Positions 1-8,452 of a stretch of DNA of 64,000 bases are shown here, piece by piece. The notes beneath the pieces are model-generated. The model had not been told where the DNA came from and searched no databases. It saw only the letters and a list, made by a program, of their open reading frames with translations. Origin of the DNA: Kutzneria chonburiensis (GTDB lineage: Bacteria > Actinomycetota > Actinomycetes > Mycobacteriales > Pseudonocardiaceae); contig NZ_CP097263.1 of the NCBI RefSeq assembly GCF_028622115.1, forward strand, positions 9,993,501 through 10,057,500, given 5' to 3'. Made by a program: the position numbers and the translations under genes. The first letter of the stretch is position 1, and the number at the start of each line of letters is the position of its first letter.

Positions 1-1
1 C

Positions 2-244
2 GGGGTGTCGGTGTGGGTGCGGGCGAGCGCCGGCCGCGTCGTCTGCACGCTGCGGGGCGACCAGCCGCTGCCGGTGCATCCGTTCGTCGGCTTCCGCCCG
101 CCGGGCCAGGAACTGGCCGACGGCGACGGACTGTGGCTGACCAACCAGATCTGCGAGTGGCTGGACGTCAGCTCGGACACCGCCGGCTGCACCGTGGAGC
201 TGGCCGTGCCCGGTCACCGCGCGGCGGAGGCCTTCGGTGTCTGA
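2..244 (+). CDS. C-terminal fragment of an anti-sigma/MEDS-type ATP-binding protein (5' truncated)
   Basis: The reading frame is open from the window edge to a TGA at 242-244, so only the last 80 or so residues are visible. The segment GLWLTNQICEWLDV followed by a short strand ending TVELAVPG resembles the final G-box helix and strand of GHKL/HATPase_c anti-sigma regulatory kinases. These are often the C-terminal half of actinobacterial MEDS-domain sensor proteins that bind anti-anti-sigma partners. The start, sensor domain and N-box lie outside the window, so the exact subfamily is inferred. It converges with the small HTH gene at 249-713, leaving 4 bases between stop codons. Family assignment is moderate. 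Confidence 0.6.
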   Translation, partial: GVSVWVRASAGRVVCTLRGDQPLPVHPFVGFRPPGQELADGDGLWLTNQICEWLDVSSDTAGCTVELAVPGHRAAEAFGV

Positions 245-248
245 CCGC

Positions 249-713
249 TCACCGCAGCCCGACGTCCCCGAACCGCTCCTGGATCCGCCGCAGCTCCCGC
301 AGCCGGGGCTCGGTCTCCCCGCCGGCCCAGCGACTCACGGTCTTGGCCGACACGCCCAGCTGCCGCGCGGCCGCCTCCCGGCTCATGCCCTCGCGCCGCA
401 GCACATCGGTGATCCAGTCGGCGAACGTCCCACCGGCGGGCGTCGGCTCGGCCGTTTCGGTGACGGTGCGCAGGACGTCGAACTCGACGTAGTCGGGGTA
501 GGTGCGGCAGGAGACCTGGACCGCGCCGTCCGGCCCGGCGGCGTCCAGCATGGCCCGGAACACGGCGTTGGACACCTCGCGGCCGTCCGCCTCGGCCAGC
601 GGCACGTCGGCCGCGCACTGCCGGATGAACTCGCGGATCTCCGGCACCGAGCCCGGCCGCGCGGCGAACACGCGCGTGCGCACCTCGATCGGGAGCACCT
701 CGACCGGTTCCAC
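249..713 (-). CDS. Half HATPase-like domain fused to a C-terminal HTH (XRE-like) regulator
   Basis: This 154-residue protein has two parts. Residues 1-85 look like the first half of an RsbW-type GHKL ATPase: a strand, the helix VPEIREFIRQCA, then EVSNAVFRAM in the N-box position and a strand pair. The N-box glutamate is out of register and the ATP-lid and G-boxes are absent, so ATP binding is unlikely. Residues 95-150 hold a helix-turn-helix, with REGMSREAAARQLGVSAKTVSRWAGG typical of Cro/C1 or XRE DNA binding. The GTG start at 713 has a GAGAGG-like ribosome site upstream. It converges with the truncated ATP-binding gene to its left and is divergent from the hydrogenase gene at 803. It is probably a transcription factor that senses a protein partner through the relic domain. 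I do not recognise a named gene. Confidence 0.6.
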   Translation of the reverse strand: MEPVEVLPIEVRTRVFAARPGSVPEIREFIRQCAADVPLAEADGREVSNAVFRAMLDAAGPDGAVQVSCRTYPDYVEFDVLRTVTETAEPTPAGGTFADWITDVLRREGMSREAAARQLGVSAKTVSRWAGGETEPRLRELRRIQERFGDVGLR

Positions 714-802
714 GCCTGCCGCCTCTCGCCACGGGCCGTCCCCGGATTTTCGCCGACAACGACCGGATTCACCAGTATCGTTGCCGGCGCGGGAGGCGGC
801 CG

Positions 803-1735
803 ATGAGCGAGTTGCACGTCCTGTGGATCAACGGCGGGCTCGGCTGCGACGGCGACTCCGTCGCGCTGACCGCCGCCACCCAGCCCAGCATCGAGGAGAT
901 CGTGCTCGGCGGGCTGCCCGGCCTGCCCCGGATCGCCATGCACTGGCCGATGCTGTCCTACGACAACGGCGCCGACTTCATGGCGTGGTGGCACCGGGCC
1001 GACCGGGGCGAGCTGAACCCGTTCGTGCTGGTCGTCGAGGGTTCGGTGGCCGACGAGACGAACAAGGCCGAGGGCTACTGGACCGGCTTCGGCACCGATC
1101 CGAACACCGGCCAGCCGATCACCGCCAGTGAGTGGCTGACCCGGTTGGCCCCCAAGGCCTGGGCCGTGCTGGCCGCCGGCACCTGCGCCGCGTACGGCGG
1201 CATCCACGCCATGGCCGGCAACCCGACCGGCGCCATGGGCGTGCCGGATTTCCTTGGCTGGGAGTGGAAGTCCAAGGCCGGCATCCCGATCGTGTGCGTG
1301 CCCGGCTGCCCGGTGCAGCCCGACAACCTGTCCGAGACCCTGCTGCACCTGCTCATGCAGTACGGCAGCCCGGAGCCGGCGCTGCCGCTGGACGAGTCGC
1401 TGCGGCCGAAGTGGCTGTTCGGCACGACCGTGCACGACGGCTGCGACCGGGCCAGCTACTTCGAGCAGGACGAGTTCGCCGACCAGCACGGCTCGTCGCG
1501 CTGCCTGGTGAAACTGGGCTGCTGGGGCCAGGTGGTGCAGTGCAACGTGCCGAAACGGGGCTGGATCAACGGGGTCGGCGGCTGCCCCAACGTGGGCGGC
1601 ATCTGCATCGGCTGCACGATGCCGGGCTTCCCGGACAAGTTCCAGCCGTTCATGGAACCGCCGGCCGGTGGCGGACGCACGACACATCTGTCCGGCTCGG
1701 TGATCCGGGTGCTGCGCTCCATCCGTACCCGATAG
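803..1735 (+). CDS. hhyS: [NiFe]-hydrogenase small subunit, actinobacterial (group 1h, high-affinity) type, orphan
   Basis: The product (310 aa) would be the electron-transfer subunit of an H2-oxidising [NiFe]-hydrogenase, holding three Fe-S clusters. The proximal ligands fit the actinobacterial 3Cys-1Asp pattern: Cys15 and Asp18 (GCDGD), Cys128 (GTCAAYGG) and Cys169 (VPGCP). The distal cluster has His211, Cys214, Cys234 and Cys240. Medial ligands are among Cys247, Cys261, Cys268 and Cys271. No Tat signal is present, as expected for group 1h. The ATG has a good GGAGG site 6 bases upstream. Two things are odd. No large-subunit gene (hhyL) follows, because the next gene is an opposite-strand permease beyond a terminator. 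The C-terminus also stops soon after the cluster domain (about 20 residues past PGFPDKF), which seems shorter than family members I remember. The fold assignment is firm; function as an isolated subunit is unknown. Confidence 0.88.
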   Translation: MSELHVLWINGGLGCDGDSVALTAATQPSIEEIVLGGLPGLPRIAMHWPMLSYDNGADFMAWWHRADRGELNPFVLVVEGSVADETNKAEGYWTGFGTDPNTGQPITASEWLTRLAPKAWAVLAAGTCAAYGGIHAMAGNPTGAMGVPDFLGWEWKSKAGIPIVCVPGCPVQPDNLSETLLHLLMQYGSPEPALPLDESLRPKWLFGTTVHDGCDRASYFEQDEFADQHGSSRCLVKLGCWGQVVQCNVPKRGWINGVGGCPNVGGICIGCTMPGFPDKFQPFMEPPAGGGRTTHLSGSVIRVLRSIRTR

Positions 1736-1740
1736 CCGCA

Positions 1741-1766
1741 CCGTGGGGGACCGAAGTCCCCCACGG
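1741..1766. terminator. Hairpin terminator between convergent hydrogenase and permease genes
   Basis: A perfect inverted repeat with 11-bp arms (CCGTGGGGGAC / GTCCCCCACGG) encloses a CGAA tetraloop. It lies between the stop of the hydrogenase gene (1735) and the stop of the opposite-strand permease gene (1772), so it can serve as a bidirectional terminator. No long T tract follows on either side, which is usual in high-GC actinomycetes. Confidence 0.75.
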
Positions 1767-1771
1767 GCTGG

Positions 1772-2980
1772 TCAGGCGAGAGCCTGGGTCGGCGGCAGCC
1801 TGGCCGCGCGCATCGCCGGATACGCCCCGGCGACGGCCCCGGTCAGCGCCGACACGGCAACCCCGCCGACCAGCGCCTCCCACGGCAGGACCGCCGGCCA
1901 GCCCTGGGACAGCGCGTAACCCGTGGTCACCAGGATCCCGATCAGCACGCCGACCACGCCGCCGAGCCCGGCCAGCAGCACCGACTCGGTCAGGAACTGG
2001 CCGCGGATCTGCCGTTTCGTCGCGCCGAGGGCCCGGCGCAGGCCGATCTCGCGACGGCGCTCCAGCACGGAGATGACCATGGTGTTGGCCACCCCGACCC
2101 CGCCGACCAGCAGCGCGACGCCGCCGAGCCCGAGGAACAGGGCGCTGTAGGTGCTCTGCGTCAGCTGCTGCGCCGCCAGCACGTCCGACGGCCGCTGCAC
2201 GCTGACCTCGTTGGGGGATTTCGGGTTGAGGGTCGCCCCGAGCACCGCCCGCACATCGGTCACCGCGGACTCCTGCGCCGTCAGGTAGACGGTGGTGGGG
2301 TGGCCGTCGAAGCCGAGCAGCTGCTGGGCGACGCCCCAGCTGACCAGGGCTGCCCGCTCGATTTCCGGCGCCAGCGGCATCGAGTTCAGCACGCCGGCCA
2401 CCGTGAACCAGTGCCCGCCAAGGTAGACCTGGGTCGGGTGGGCCGGGTCGACGTGGTCGATGCCCAGCCGTGCGGCGGCGACCGCGCCGAGCACCACCAC
2501 GGGGAACTTCTCGTTGCCCTGGTTGAGGAACGAGCCGCTGTGCACGGTGCCGCCCAGCACGCCGAGCAGGTCGTCCTTGGCCGCCAGCACGGCCAGGCCG
2601 GACGTCTCGGCCAGCTCGATCTTGTCCGACCGGCGCACGGTGGTGTTGTCCACCTTGCCGGTCGCCGACGTCGCGGTGACCGGCCCGATCCGCTTGGCCA
2701 GCGCGGCGGCGTTGTCCGGCAGCTTCGCCTTGCCGCCGAACAAACTCTGGCCCGGGCTGGCGGTGAGCAGGTTGGTGCCGAGCGCCGCGAGCTTGTCGTG
2801 CAGCGCCTGCTGCGCGGACGCCGGCACCGCGATCACGGCGACCATCGCCGCCACGCCGATCGCGATGCCCATGGCCGACAACACCGCGCGCAGCGGCCGC
2901 GTGCGCATCCCGTGCGCGCCAAGCGTGATGACGTCCGGCGGGGCGAGCCGGCGCGACTCCGGCAGCGTCGGGGCGGTCAC
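1772..2980 (-). CDS. MacB/FtsX-family ABC transporter permease
   Basis: A 402-residue membrane protein. It has an N-terminal transmembrane helix after a short cytoplasmic tail ([23 protein letters not shown]), then a large extracytoplasmic MacB-like domain (about residues 50-270). A C-terminal bundle of three helices begins [21 protein letters not shown] and carries the family signature [18 protein letters not shown]. The GTG start at 2980 forms a GTGA overlap with the stop of the ATPase gene, giving translational coupling. It is the last gene of the lipoprotein-adaptor-ATPase-permease operon. Such MacB-type permeases do not pump by alternating access but transmit force to the periplasm or outside, often exporting peptides or sensing antimicrobials. 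The substrate cannot be told from sequence. Confidence 0.88.
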   Translation of the reverse strand: MTAPTLPESRRLAPPDVITLGAHGMRTRPLRAVLSAMGIAIGVAAMVAVIAVPASAQQALHDKLAALGTNLLTASPGQSLFGGKAKLPDNAAALAKRIGPVTATSATGKVDNTTVRRSDKIELAETSGLAVLAAKDDLLGVLGGTVHSGSFLNQGNEKFPVVVLGAVAAARLGIDHVDPAHPTQVYLGGHWFTVAGVLNSMPLAPEIERAALVSWGVAQQLLGFDGHPTTVYLTAQESAVTDVRAVLGATLNPKSPNEVSVQRPSDVLAAQQLTQSTYSALFLGLGGVALLVGGVGVANTMVISVLERRREIGLRRALGATKRQIRGQFLTESVLLAGLGGVVGVLIGILVTTGYALSQGWPAVLPWEALVGGVAVSALTGAVAGAYPAMRAARLPPTQALA

Positions 2981-3657
2981 CGGCAACCCCCGGTGTCCAG
3001 CTGGATCCGCCCGTCGAGTACCTCGATCCGGCGCGGCATGCCGGCGGCGATGTCGCGGTCGTGCGTGATCACGACGATCGAGGTGCCGTCCGCGCTCAGA
3101 TCGGCCAGCAGGCCGAGCACGGCCGCGCCGGTGGCGGTGTCGAGATTGCCGGTCGGCTCGTCGGCCAGCAGGATCGACGGCTCGTTGACCACGGCCCGGG
3201 CGATCGCCACCCGCTGCCGCTCGCCGCCGGACAGCTCGTTGGGGAAGTGCTCGGCCCGATGGCCCAGCCGGACCTTCTCCAACGCCGCCAACGCTTTCAC
3301 CCGGCGTTTGCGCCGCGGCACGCCGGCGTACAGCAGGCCGGTGCACACGTTGTCGACGGCGCTGACGCCCTCGCTGAGGAAGAACTGCTGGAACACGAAG
3401 CCGATCCAGGCCGAGCGCAGCGCCGACAGCTTGCGGTCCGGCAGCGTCGCCACGTCGTGGCCGCGGATCTCGATCCGGCCCTGCGTCGGCCGGTCCAGCG
3501 TGCCGATCAGCTGCAACAGGGTGGACTTGCCGGAGCCGGACGGGCCGACGATGCCGACCATCTCACCCTCCTCAATGGACAGTGAGACGTCGCGCAACGC
3601 CTGCACGCCACCGGGATAGGTGCGGGAGACGTGGTCGGCGGCGAGCACCGGGGTCAC
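2977..3657 (-). CDS. MacB/LolD-type ABC transporter ATPase
   Basis: A complete 226-residue nucleotide-binding subunit. Walker A is GPSGSGKST, the Q-loop is FVFQQFF, the ABC signature is LSGGERQR, Walker B is [12 protein letters not shown] with the catalytic glutamate, and the H-loop is VITHD. The ADEPTGNLD form is typical of the MacB/LolD/FtsE export subclass. It starts with GTG in a GTGA overlap with the adaptor gene upstream (stop at 3654) and overlaps the FtsX permease gene downstream in the same way, so the three subunits are translated together. The protein would energise the MacB-like complex on the cytoplasmic face. Confidence 0.93.
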   Translation of the reverse strand: MTPVLAADHVSRTYPGGVQALRDVSLSIEEGEMVGIVGPSGSGKSTLLQLIGTLDRPTQGRIEIRGHDVATLPDRKLSALRSAWIGFVFQQFFLSEGVSAVDNVCTGLLYAGVPRRKRRVKALAALEKVRLGHRAEHFPNELSGGERQRVAIARAVVNEPSILLADEPTGNLDTATGAAVLGLLADLSADGTSIVVITHDRDIAAGMPRRIEVLDGRIQLDTGGCR

Positions 3658-4742
3658 GAGGTCGTCACCACCTTGACGCCGGCGGCCAGCCCGCCGCCCG
3701 ACACCTCGACCTGGCCGCCGGAGAACAGGCCCGTCTTCACCGGCACCAGATGCCGCTGGCCGTTCTGGTCGACCTCGACGGCGTAACCGCCTTCGGCCAA
3801 CGCGAGCAGGGCGCCGACCGGCACCACCAGCACGTCCTTGTGCACGGCCCGGGTGAAGTGCACGGTCGCCGGCGTGGTGTCCAGCCCGCCGGCCAGGGCC
3901 GCGTCGTCCAGCTTCACCGTCACGGTGATCACCGACTTGCCGCTGGGCTGGCCGTTGCCGTCCTTCTCGGCCACGGCGGTGTGCCCGACCTCCAGGACCT
4001 TTCCGGTGCCGGTCTTGCCGTTGATCTCGATCGAGACCTGGTCGCCGGCCTTGGCCAGGTTCTGCTTGGCCACGTCCAGCTTGACCTCGACGACCTTGTC
4101 GACACCGGTCGTCTTCAACACCGGTCCCGCGGCCGGCCCGCCGAGCGTGCCGGTCACCGCCGACACCCGGATCGGGCCGGCCGCCAGGACGACGTCACCG
4201 GGGGAGAAGGTGCCGGTCTGCGGCAGTCCCTGCGCCTTCTGCCACTTCTTCAGCGCCACCGCCGTCGCGGCGGTGAACTTCTTGTCCGGTGCGCCGAATC
4301 CGCCGTAGCCCAGCTGCTGGAGATTCGTTTCCAGCACCTCGACGTCCGGGCCGTCGGTGACGCCGGCCGACAGCTCACGGTAGAACGGGAGCGTGCCGTA
4401 GAACAGCGGCACCGGGGCCGCGTCCACGCCGTACACGCTCTGGCCCTGGGTGATCGTCGCGCCGGCCGACGGCAGCGAGGTGATGGTGCCGGCCTTGCGC
4501 CCGTTCACGTCGGTCTCCGCGCCGTAACCCAAGGTGCCGCCGGCGTCCTCCTGCTCGCTCAGGTCGGCCTTGTTCACGGTGGCGGTGGCGACCGGTGGCG
4601 GCGGCGCGACAGGGGTCTGCGCCTCGGAGGAGTTGGCCAGCACCACGACCGAACCGGTGCCCAGCACCACCACCAGCACCGCCGTGCCAACAGCCCACCG
4701 GGTCCGATGACCACGCCTGCGATGTGTGCTCTGCTCGCTCAT
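3654..4742 (-). CDS. HlyD/MacA-type adaptor with peptidoglycan-binding domain
   Basis: A 362-residue membrane-anchored extracytoplasmic protein. It has a basic N-terminus followed by one transmembrane segment ([21 protein letters not shown]). After this come a biotinyl-lipoyl-like barrel (about 45-95) and a peptidoglycan-binding helical domain around residues 130-175 ([15 protein letters not shown] through [15 protein letters not shown]). Beta-barrel regions complete the chain. This architecture is the Gram-positive counterpart of MacA. I chose the ATG at 4742, just 2 bases downstream of the lipoprotein gene stop, over an in-frame start at 4766 inside that gene. Function: periplasm-side partner of the ABC ATPase/FtsX pair, probably docking the complex to the cell wall. 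Confidence 0.86.
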   Translation of the reverse strand: MSEQSTHRRRGHRTRWAVGTAVLVVVLGTGSVVVLANSSEAQTPVAPPPPVATATVNKADLSEQEDAGGTLGYGAETDVNGRKAGTITSLPSAGATITQGQSVYGVDAAPVPLFYGTLPFYRELSAGVTDGPDVEVLETNLQQLGYGGFGAPDKKFTAATAVALKKWQKAQGLPQTGTFSPGDVVLAAGPIRVSAVTGTLGGPAAGPVLKTTGVDKVVEVKLDVAKQNLAKAGDQVSIEINGKTGTGKVLEVGHTAVAEKDGNGQPSGKSVITVTVKLDDAALAGGLDTTPATVHFTRAVHKDVLVVPVGALLALAEGGYAVEVDQNGQRHLVPVKTGLFSGGQVEVSGGGLAAGVKVVTTS

Positions 4743-4744
4743 GA

Positions 4745-5263
4745 TCAGTGCGCTTCCATCCCGCACGCCTTCATGGCCGCTTCGACCTTGGCCGGGTCGT
4801 CGCCGGGCCCGCCGATCTCCAGCTCACTGTCCGGCCCCGGCTCCTTCATGTGGACGCCGTGGTCGCGCATGCACTGCACTTCCTTGTGCAGATGGTCCTG
4901 CGCCGCGGCGTCCATCGGCGGGCCCGCCGCGCCGCCGTTGGGCAGCAACGACTTGCACGCTTCCATGGCGGTCTTGACCTTGGGGTCGTTGGGATCGCCC
5001 TTGACCCCGCCCAGCCGGCCGCCGTTGGGATCCGGGTCGGGCATGTCGACCCCGTGGTCCCGCATGCACTTGGCGTACCCGCGGATCTTGTCCAGGTCGA
5101 AGCCGTTGTCCTTGCCGCCGCCACCGGCCGGGGCGCTGCTGCTGCTCGTCGGGTTCGACGAGGACAGCGAGGCGACTTTGCCCGCGCTCTCGTTCGTCGC
5201 GCAGCCGGCCAGCAGCGCGAGCGCCGCCCCGGCTATGAGGACGGCGGTGGTCCGTTTACGCAT
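4745..5263 (-). CDS. Secreted lipoprotein with duplicated CMRDHGV motif
   Basis: A 172-residue lipoprotein. The signal peptide is MRKRTTAVLIAGAALALLAGC, with lipobox LLAGC placing the lipidated cysteine at residue 21. A Ser/Gly-rich linker follows. Two copies of a short module sit in the mature part: YAKCMRDHGVDMPDP and VQCMRDHGVHMKEPGP, each followed by a helix ending in AMxAC (AMEACK and AMKACG). The four module cysteines probably pair within each repeat. It is the first gene of the MacAB-like operon and is divergent from the response regulator. Proteins with this repeat are commonly seen beside adaptor/ABC operons of actinomycetes as I recall, with no known biochemical role. A ligand-capture or sensor role is inference. 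Confidence 0.8.
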   Translation of the reverse strand: MRKRTTAVLIAGAALALLAGCATNESAGKVASLSSSNPTSSSSAPAGGGGKDNGFDLDKIRGYAKCMRDHGVDMPDPDPNGGRLGGVKGDPNDPKVKTAMEACKSLLPNGGAAGPPMDAAAQDHLHKEVQCMRDHGVHMKEPGPDSELEIGGPGDDPAKVEAAMKACGMEAH

Positions 5264-5320
5264 GACACTCCTCGGGTGCTGGTTCGAAGGGCCAAGTAGT
5301 ACCGATCGAGTGATCCGGAA

Positions 5321-5355
5321 CCGATAAGCGAGGACGTTTATCCCGTTCTTATCGG
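5321..5355. promoter_or_regulatory. Palindromic operator shared by lipoprotein operon and two-component operon
   Basis: The 113-base divergent space holds a perfect 8-bp inverted repeat, CCGATAAG (5321-5328) and CTTATCGG (5348-5355), separated by 19 bases containing another TTATCC half-like element. It sits 22 bases upstream of the response-regulator start and 58 bases upstream of the lipoprotein start. An OmpR-type regulator binding site controlling both operons is the simplest reading. This is inferred from symmetry and position. Confidence 0.5.
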
Positions 5356-5376
5356 CGCCCGGCTAGCCTGGAAAAC

Positions 5377-6036
5377 GTGCGCGTGCTTGTGGTCGAGGAC
5401 GAGCGGCTGCTGGCCGACTCGATTGCCGAAGGGCTGCGCCGGTTCGCCATGGCGGTCGATGTCTGTTATGGCGGGGAATGTGCGTTGGAACGGGTCGGTG
5501 TGCACGATTACGACGTCGTCGTGCTCGACCGGGATCTGCCCGATGTCTCCGGCGACGAGGTGTGCGCGGCGGTGATCGCCACCGGTGGCGAGGCCAGGGT
5601 GCTCATGGTGACCGCCGCCGTCGATGTCGCCGACCGGGTCGCCGGGCTCGGTCTCGGCGCCGACGACTACCTCACGAAACCGTTCGCCTTCAGCGAGTTG
5701 GTGGCCCGTGTGCAGGCTCTGGGGCGGCGGGCCCGGCCCGCACTGCCGCCCGTGCTGGAGCGGGACGGTGTGGTGCTGGACCTGCCCCGCCATCAGGCCG
5801 TGCGGGACGGTCGTTTCCTGCCTCTGTCGCCGAAGGAATACGCCGTGCTCCAGGTTTTGATGCGGGCGGACGGTGCCGTGGTCAGCGTGGAATCGCTGTT
5901 GGAAAAGGCGTGGGACGAGCACGCCGATCCGTTCACCAATGCGGTGCGAATGGCTGTGATGACACTGCGCCGCAAACTCGGCGATCCGCCGCTGATCGAG
6001 ACCGTGCCCGGCGCGGGTTATCGGTTCGGCGCATGA
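5377..6036 (+). CDS. OmpR/PhoB-family response regulator
   Basis: A 219-residue two-domain regulator. The receiver domain (1-115) has the acidic pocket VVEDE, phosphoacceptor Asp51 (VVVLDRDLPD), Thr in MVTAA and the conserved lysine in LTKPF. The winged-helix output domain (about 125-219) has the OmpR signature LSPKEYAVLQVLMRADG and the final RRKLGDPPLIETVPGAGYRF. The GTG start gives MRVLVVEDERLLADS, a normal N-terminus. Its stop overlaps the kinase start (ATGA). It likely binds the palindrome just upstream and controls both its own operon and the divergent MacAB-like genes. Confidence 0.93.
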   Translation: MRVLVVEDERLLADSIAEGLRRFAMAVDVCYGGECALERVGVHDYDVVVLDRDLPDVSGDEVCAAVIATGGEARVLMVTAAVDVADRVAGLGLGADDYLTKPFAFSELVARVQALGRRARPALPPVLERDGVVLDLPRHQAVRDGRFLPLSPKEYAVLQVLMRADGAVVSVESLLEKAWDEHADPFTNAVRMAVMTLRRKLGDPPLIETVPGAGYRFGA

Positions 6037-7118
6037 CTGTTCGGGGCAAGCTCACCGCGTTGTACGGCGGCCTTTTCCTGCTGTGCGGGATCGTGTTGCT
6101 GGTGATCGTCTATGTGCTGGTGCGCGACGCTTTGCCGGCGCCGACGGAGTTCACCAACCGGCTGGGCGTTCCGCTGCCGGACTCGCAGGTGGCCGCGCCG
6201 AGGCCGCCATGGGACTCCGTGGTCATCGACTCGCTCGAGGTGTACCGCTCGGCGACCCTGACCACGCTGCTCGTCCAGTCCGGCGCGGCGCTGTTGATCA
6301 TGGCTGTGGTGGCCGTCGGACTGGGGTGGCTGGTGGCCCGGCGGGTGCTGCGGCCGCTGCACGACATCACCGCCACCGCACGGCGGCTCGGGGCCGAGGA
6401 CCTCGGCCGCCGGATCGAACTCAGCGGACCCGACGACGAGCTCAAGGAGCTGGCCGACACCTTCGACGGCATGCTCGACCGGCTGTCCCGGTCCTTCGAC
6501 AGCCAGCGCCGGTTCGTCGCCAACGCCTCCCACGAGCTGCGCACACCCCTTGCCCTGCAACGGACCCTGATCGACGTGGCGATGCTGTCCGACGACGTGC
6601 CGGCCGACATGCGGCTGCTCGGCGCGCGACTGGTCGAGGCCAACGAGCGCACCGAGCGCATCCTGGACGGCCTGCTGGTGCTGGCCCGCAGCGACCGCGG
6701 CCTGTCGGCCCGGGAGCCCGTCCGCCTCGATCATCTGGTGGAGACCGTCGCCGGCGGCTTCGCCGGAGTCGAGGTCCGGTCCCGGCCGTGGACCGTGGCC
6801 GGCGATCCCGTGTTGTTGGAACGCCTGGTCGTCAACCTGATCGACAACGCCGTCAGCTACAACCGGCCCGGCGGCTGGGTCCGGGTCGAGGTCGGTGACG
6901 CCCTGGTCGTGCGCAATTCCGGGCCATTCGTCGATCCTGACACCGTCGAGTCGCTGTTCGAGCCCTTCCGCCGCGGCTCCCACGACCGCACCGGCGAGGC
7001 CGGGCACTCCGGCCTCGGCCTGTCCATCGTGCGCTCGGTCGCCGTTGCCCACGGCGGCAGCGCCACCGCCCGAGCCCGGCCGGACGGCGGTCTGGACGTG
7101 ACTATTCGGCTGCCGTGA
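6033..7118 (+). CDS. Sensor histidine kinase, two-TM, HAMP type
   Basis: A 361-residue membrane kinase. A first transmembrane segment is at residues 6-30 and a short extracytoplasmic loop of about 50 residues follows. The second transmembrane segment (LLIMAVVAVGLGWLVA) leads into a HAMP domain (RRVLRPLHDITATARRLG). Dimerisation/phosphoacceptor helices follow with His167 in ASHELRTPLA. The ATPase domain has N-box LIDNAVSYN and G-box GHSGLGLSIV, with a somewhat shortened middle. The ATG overlaps the regulator stop by 4 bases. The small sensor loop fits kinases that sense membrane stress or antimicrobial peptides with a neighbouring ABC exporter. The signal itself is unknown. It overlaps the convergent FAD reductase gene by 17 bases at its 3' end. 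Confidence 0.92.
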   Translation: MTVRGKLTALYGGLFLLCGIVLLVIVYVLVRDALPAPTEFTNRLGVPLPDSQVAAPRPPWDSVVIDSLEVYRSATLTTLLVQSGAALLIMAVVAVGLGWLVARRVLRPLHDITATARRLGAEDLGRRIELSGPDDELKELADTFDGMLDRLSRSFDSQRRFVANASHELRTPLALQRTLIDVAMLSDDVPADMRLLGARLVEANERTERILDGLLVLARSDRGLSAREPVRLDHLVETVAGGFAGVEVRSRPWTVAGDPVLLERLVVNLIDNAVSYNRPGGWVRVEVGDALVVRNSGPFVDPDTVESLFEPFRRGSHDRTGEAGHSGLGLSIVRSVAVAHGGSATARARPDGGLDVTIRLP

Positions 7119-8307
7119 GGGGCTTCTCCGGGTCGGCCAGCGCCTCCGGGTCGACGGGGGCGTCTGAGCGGATCATGGCCTTGATCGGGTCGACGACGTC
7201 CCAGACGTTGACGTTCATGCCGGCCAGCACGCGGTTGTCCTTGAGCCAGAAGGCGATGAACTCGCGACCGGCAACGTCGCCCCGCAGCACCACGCGGTCG
7301 TAGCCGGTGGGATCGCCGACGAACTCCATGCCCAGGTCGTACTGGTCGGTGAAGAAGTAGGGCAGGTCGTCGTGGCTGGCCGTCTCGCCGAGCATGGTGG
7401 CCGCGGCGACCGGCGGCTGGCTCAGCGCGTTGGCCCAGTGCTCGACGCGGATGTGCTTGCCCAGCACCGGATGGAAGGCGTTGGCGACGTCGCCGGCGGC
7501 GACGATGTCCGGGTCGGTGGTGCGCAGCGCGGCGTCGACGACGATGCCGTTGTCGACGTGCAGACCGGCCCGCTCGGCCAGCTGGGTGTTGGGGGCCGCG
7601 CCCACGCCGACCACCACGGCATCGGCGGCGATTTCCGTGCCGTCGGCCAGTTTCACGCCGGTGGCGGCGATCTCGGCGACGTTGGCGTCGAAGCGGAGGT
7701 CGACGTCGTGCTGGCGGTGCAGCTCGGCGAACACCGGCGCGACCTCGGGGCCGAGCACCCGCAGCAACGGCAGCGAGGCCGCCTCCAGCAGCGTGACGGC
7801 AACGCCGGCCTGCCGGGCCGCGGCGGCAACTTCGAGGCCGATCCAGCCGCCGCCGACCACCACGATGCGGGACGCGGTGCCGAAGGCGTCGCGGAGGGAC
7901 TCCGAGTCCTCGATCCGGCGCAGGTAGCGCACCCCCGGGGCGTCGGCGCCCGGGATCGGGGGCCGGCGTGGGCTCGCGCCCGTGGCCAGCAGCAGCTTGT
8001 CGTACGGCTGGGAACTGCCGTCGGCCAGCTGCACCCGGTGGTCGTCGCGGTCGATGCGGCTGACCCCGATGCCCAGCGCCAGCTCGACGCCGTGCTCGTC
8101 GTACCAGGCGGCCGGGTGCACCGTCATGCTGTCCCGGTCGGCCTTGCCGGCGAGATGGTCCTTGGACAGCGGCGGCCGCTCGTACGGCAGGTGCCGCTCG
8201 TCGCCGACCAGTGTGAGCCGGCCGTTGTATCCCTTGTCGCGCAGGGCCTCCGCCGCCTTCGCGCCGGCAAGGCCGCCCCCGACGATCACGAACCGCTGCT
8301 GCGCCAC
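7102..8307 (-). CDS. FAD/NAD(P)H-dependent ferredoxin-reductase-like oxidoreductase
   Basis: A 401-residue flavoprotein of the rubredoxin/ferredoxin reductase group that transfers electrons from NAD(P)H to an iron-sulfur or cytochrome partner. The FAD site is FVIVGGGLAGAKAAEALR at the N-terminus, the NAD(P)H site is IVVVGGGWIGLEVAAAARQ near residue 150, and the second FAD motif is DPDIVAAGDVANAF near 275. A reductase C-terminal domain follows. I prefer the GTG at 8307, which has GGGAG 8 bases upstream, over an in-frame ATG/CTG-type extension to 8343. No ferredoxin or P450 gene sits beside it. It is divergent from a MarR regulator and may be its target. Confidence 0.88.
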   Translation of the reverse strand: MAQQRFVIVGGGLAGAKAAEALRDKGYNGRLTLVGDERHLPYERPPLSKDHLAGKADRDSMTVHPAAWYDEHGVELALGIGVSRIDRDDHRVQLADGSSQPYDKLLLATGASPRRPPIPGADAPGVRYLRRIEDSESLRDAFGTASRIVVVGGGWIGLEVAAAARQAGVAVTLLEAASLPLLRVLGPEVAPVFAELHRQHDVDLRFDANVAEIAATGVKLADGTEIAADAVVVGVGAAPNTQLAERAGLHVDNGIVVDAALRTTDPDIVAAGDVANAFHPVLGKHIRVEHWANALSQPPVAAATMLGETASHDDLPYFFTDQYDLGMEFVGDPTGYDRVVLRGDVAGREFIAFWLKDNRVLAGMNVNVWDVVDPIKAMIRSDAPVDPEALADPEKPLTAAE

Positions 8308-8452
8308 GCCGCTCGCTCCCTTGGCCGCTAGTTTCGCCAACAAATCTTGGTCTTATCCCCGGTTCCGGTCAACCCTTGCCAGTCGATCGGGTGCCGGACA
8401 CAGTTGAGGAAACAACCATGGTCGAATTGAGGGCCCGGGATACCATGCCGCC

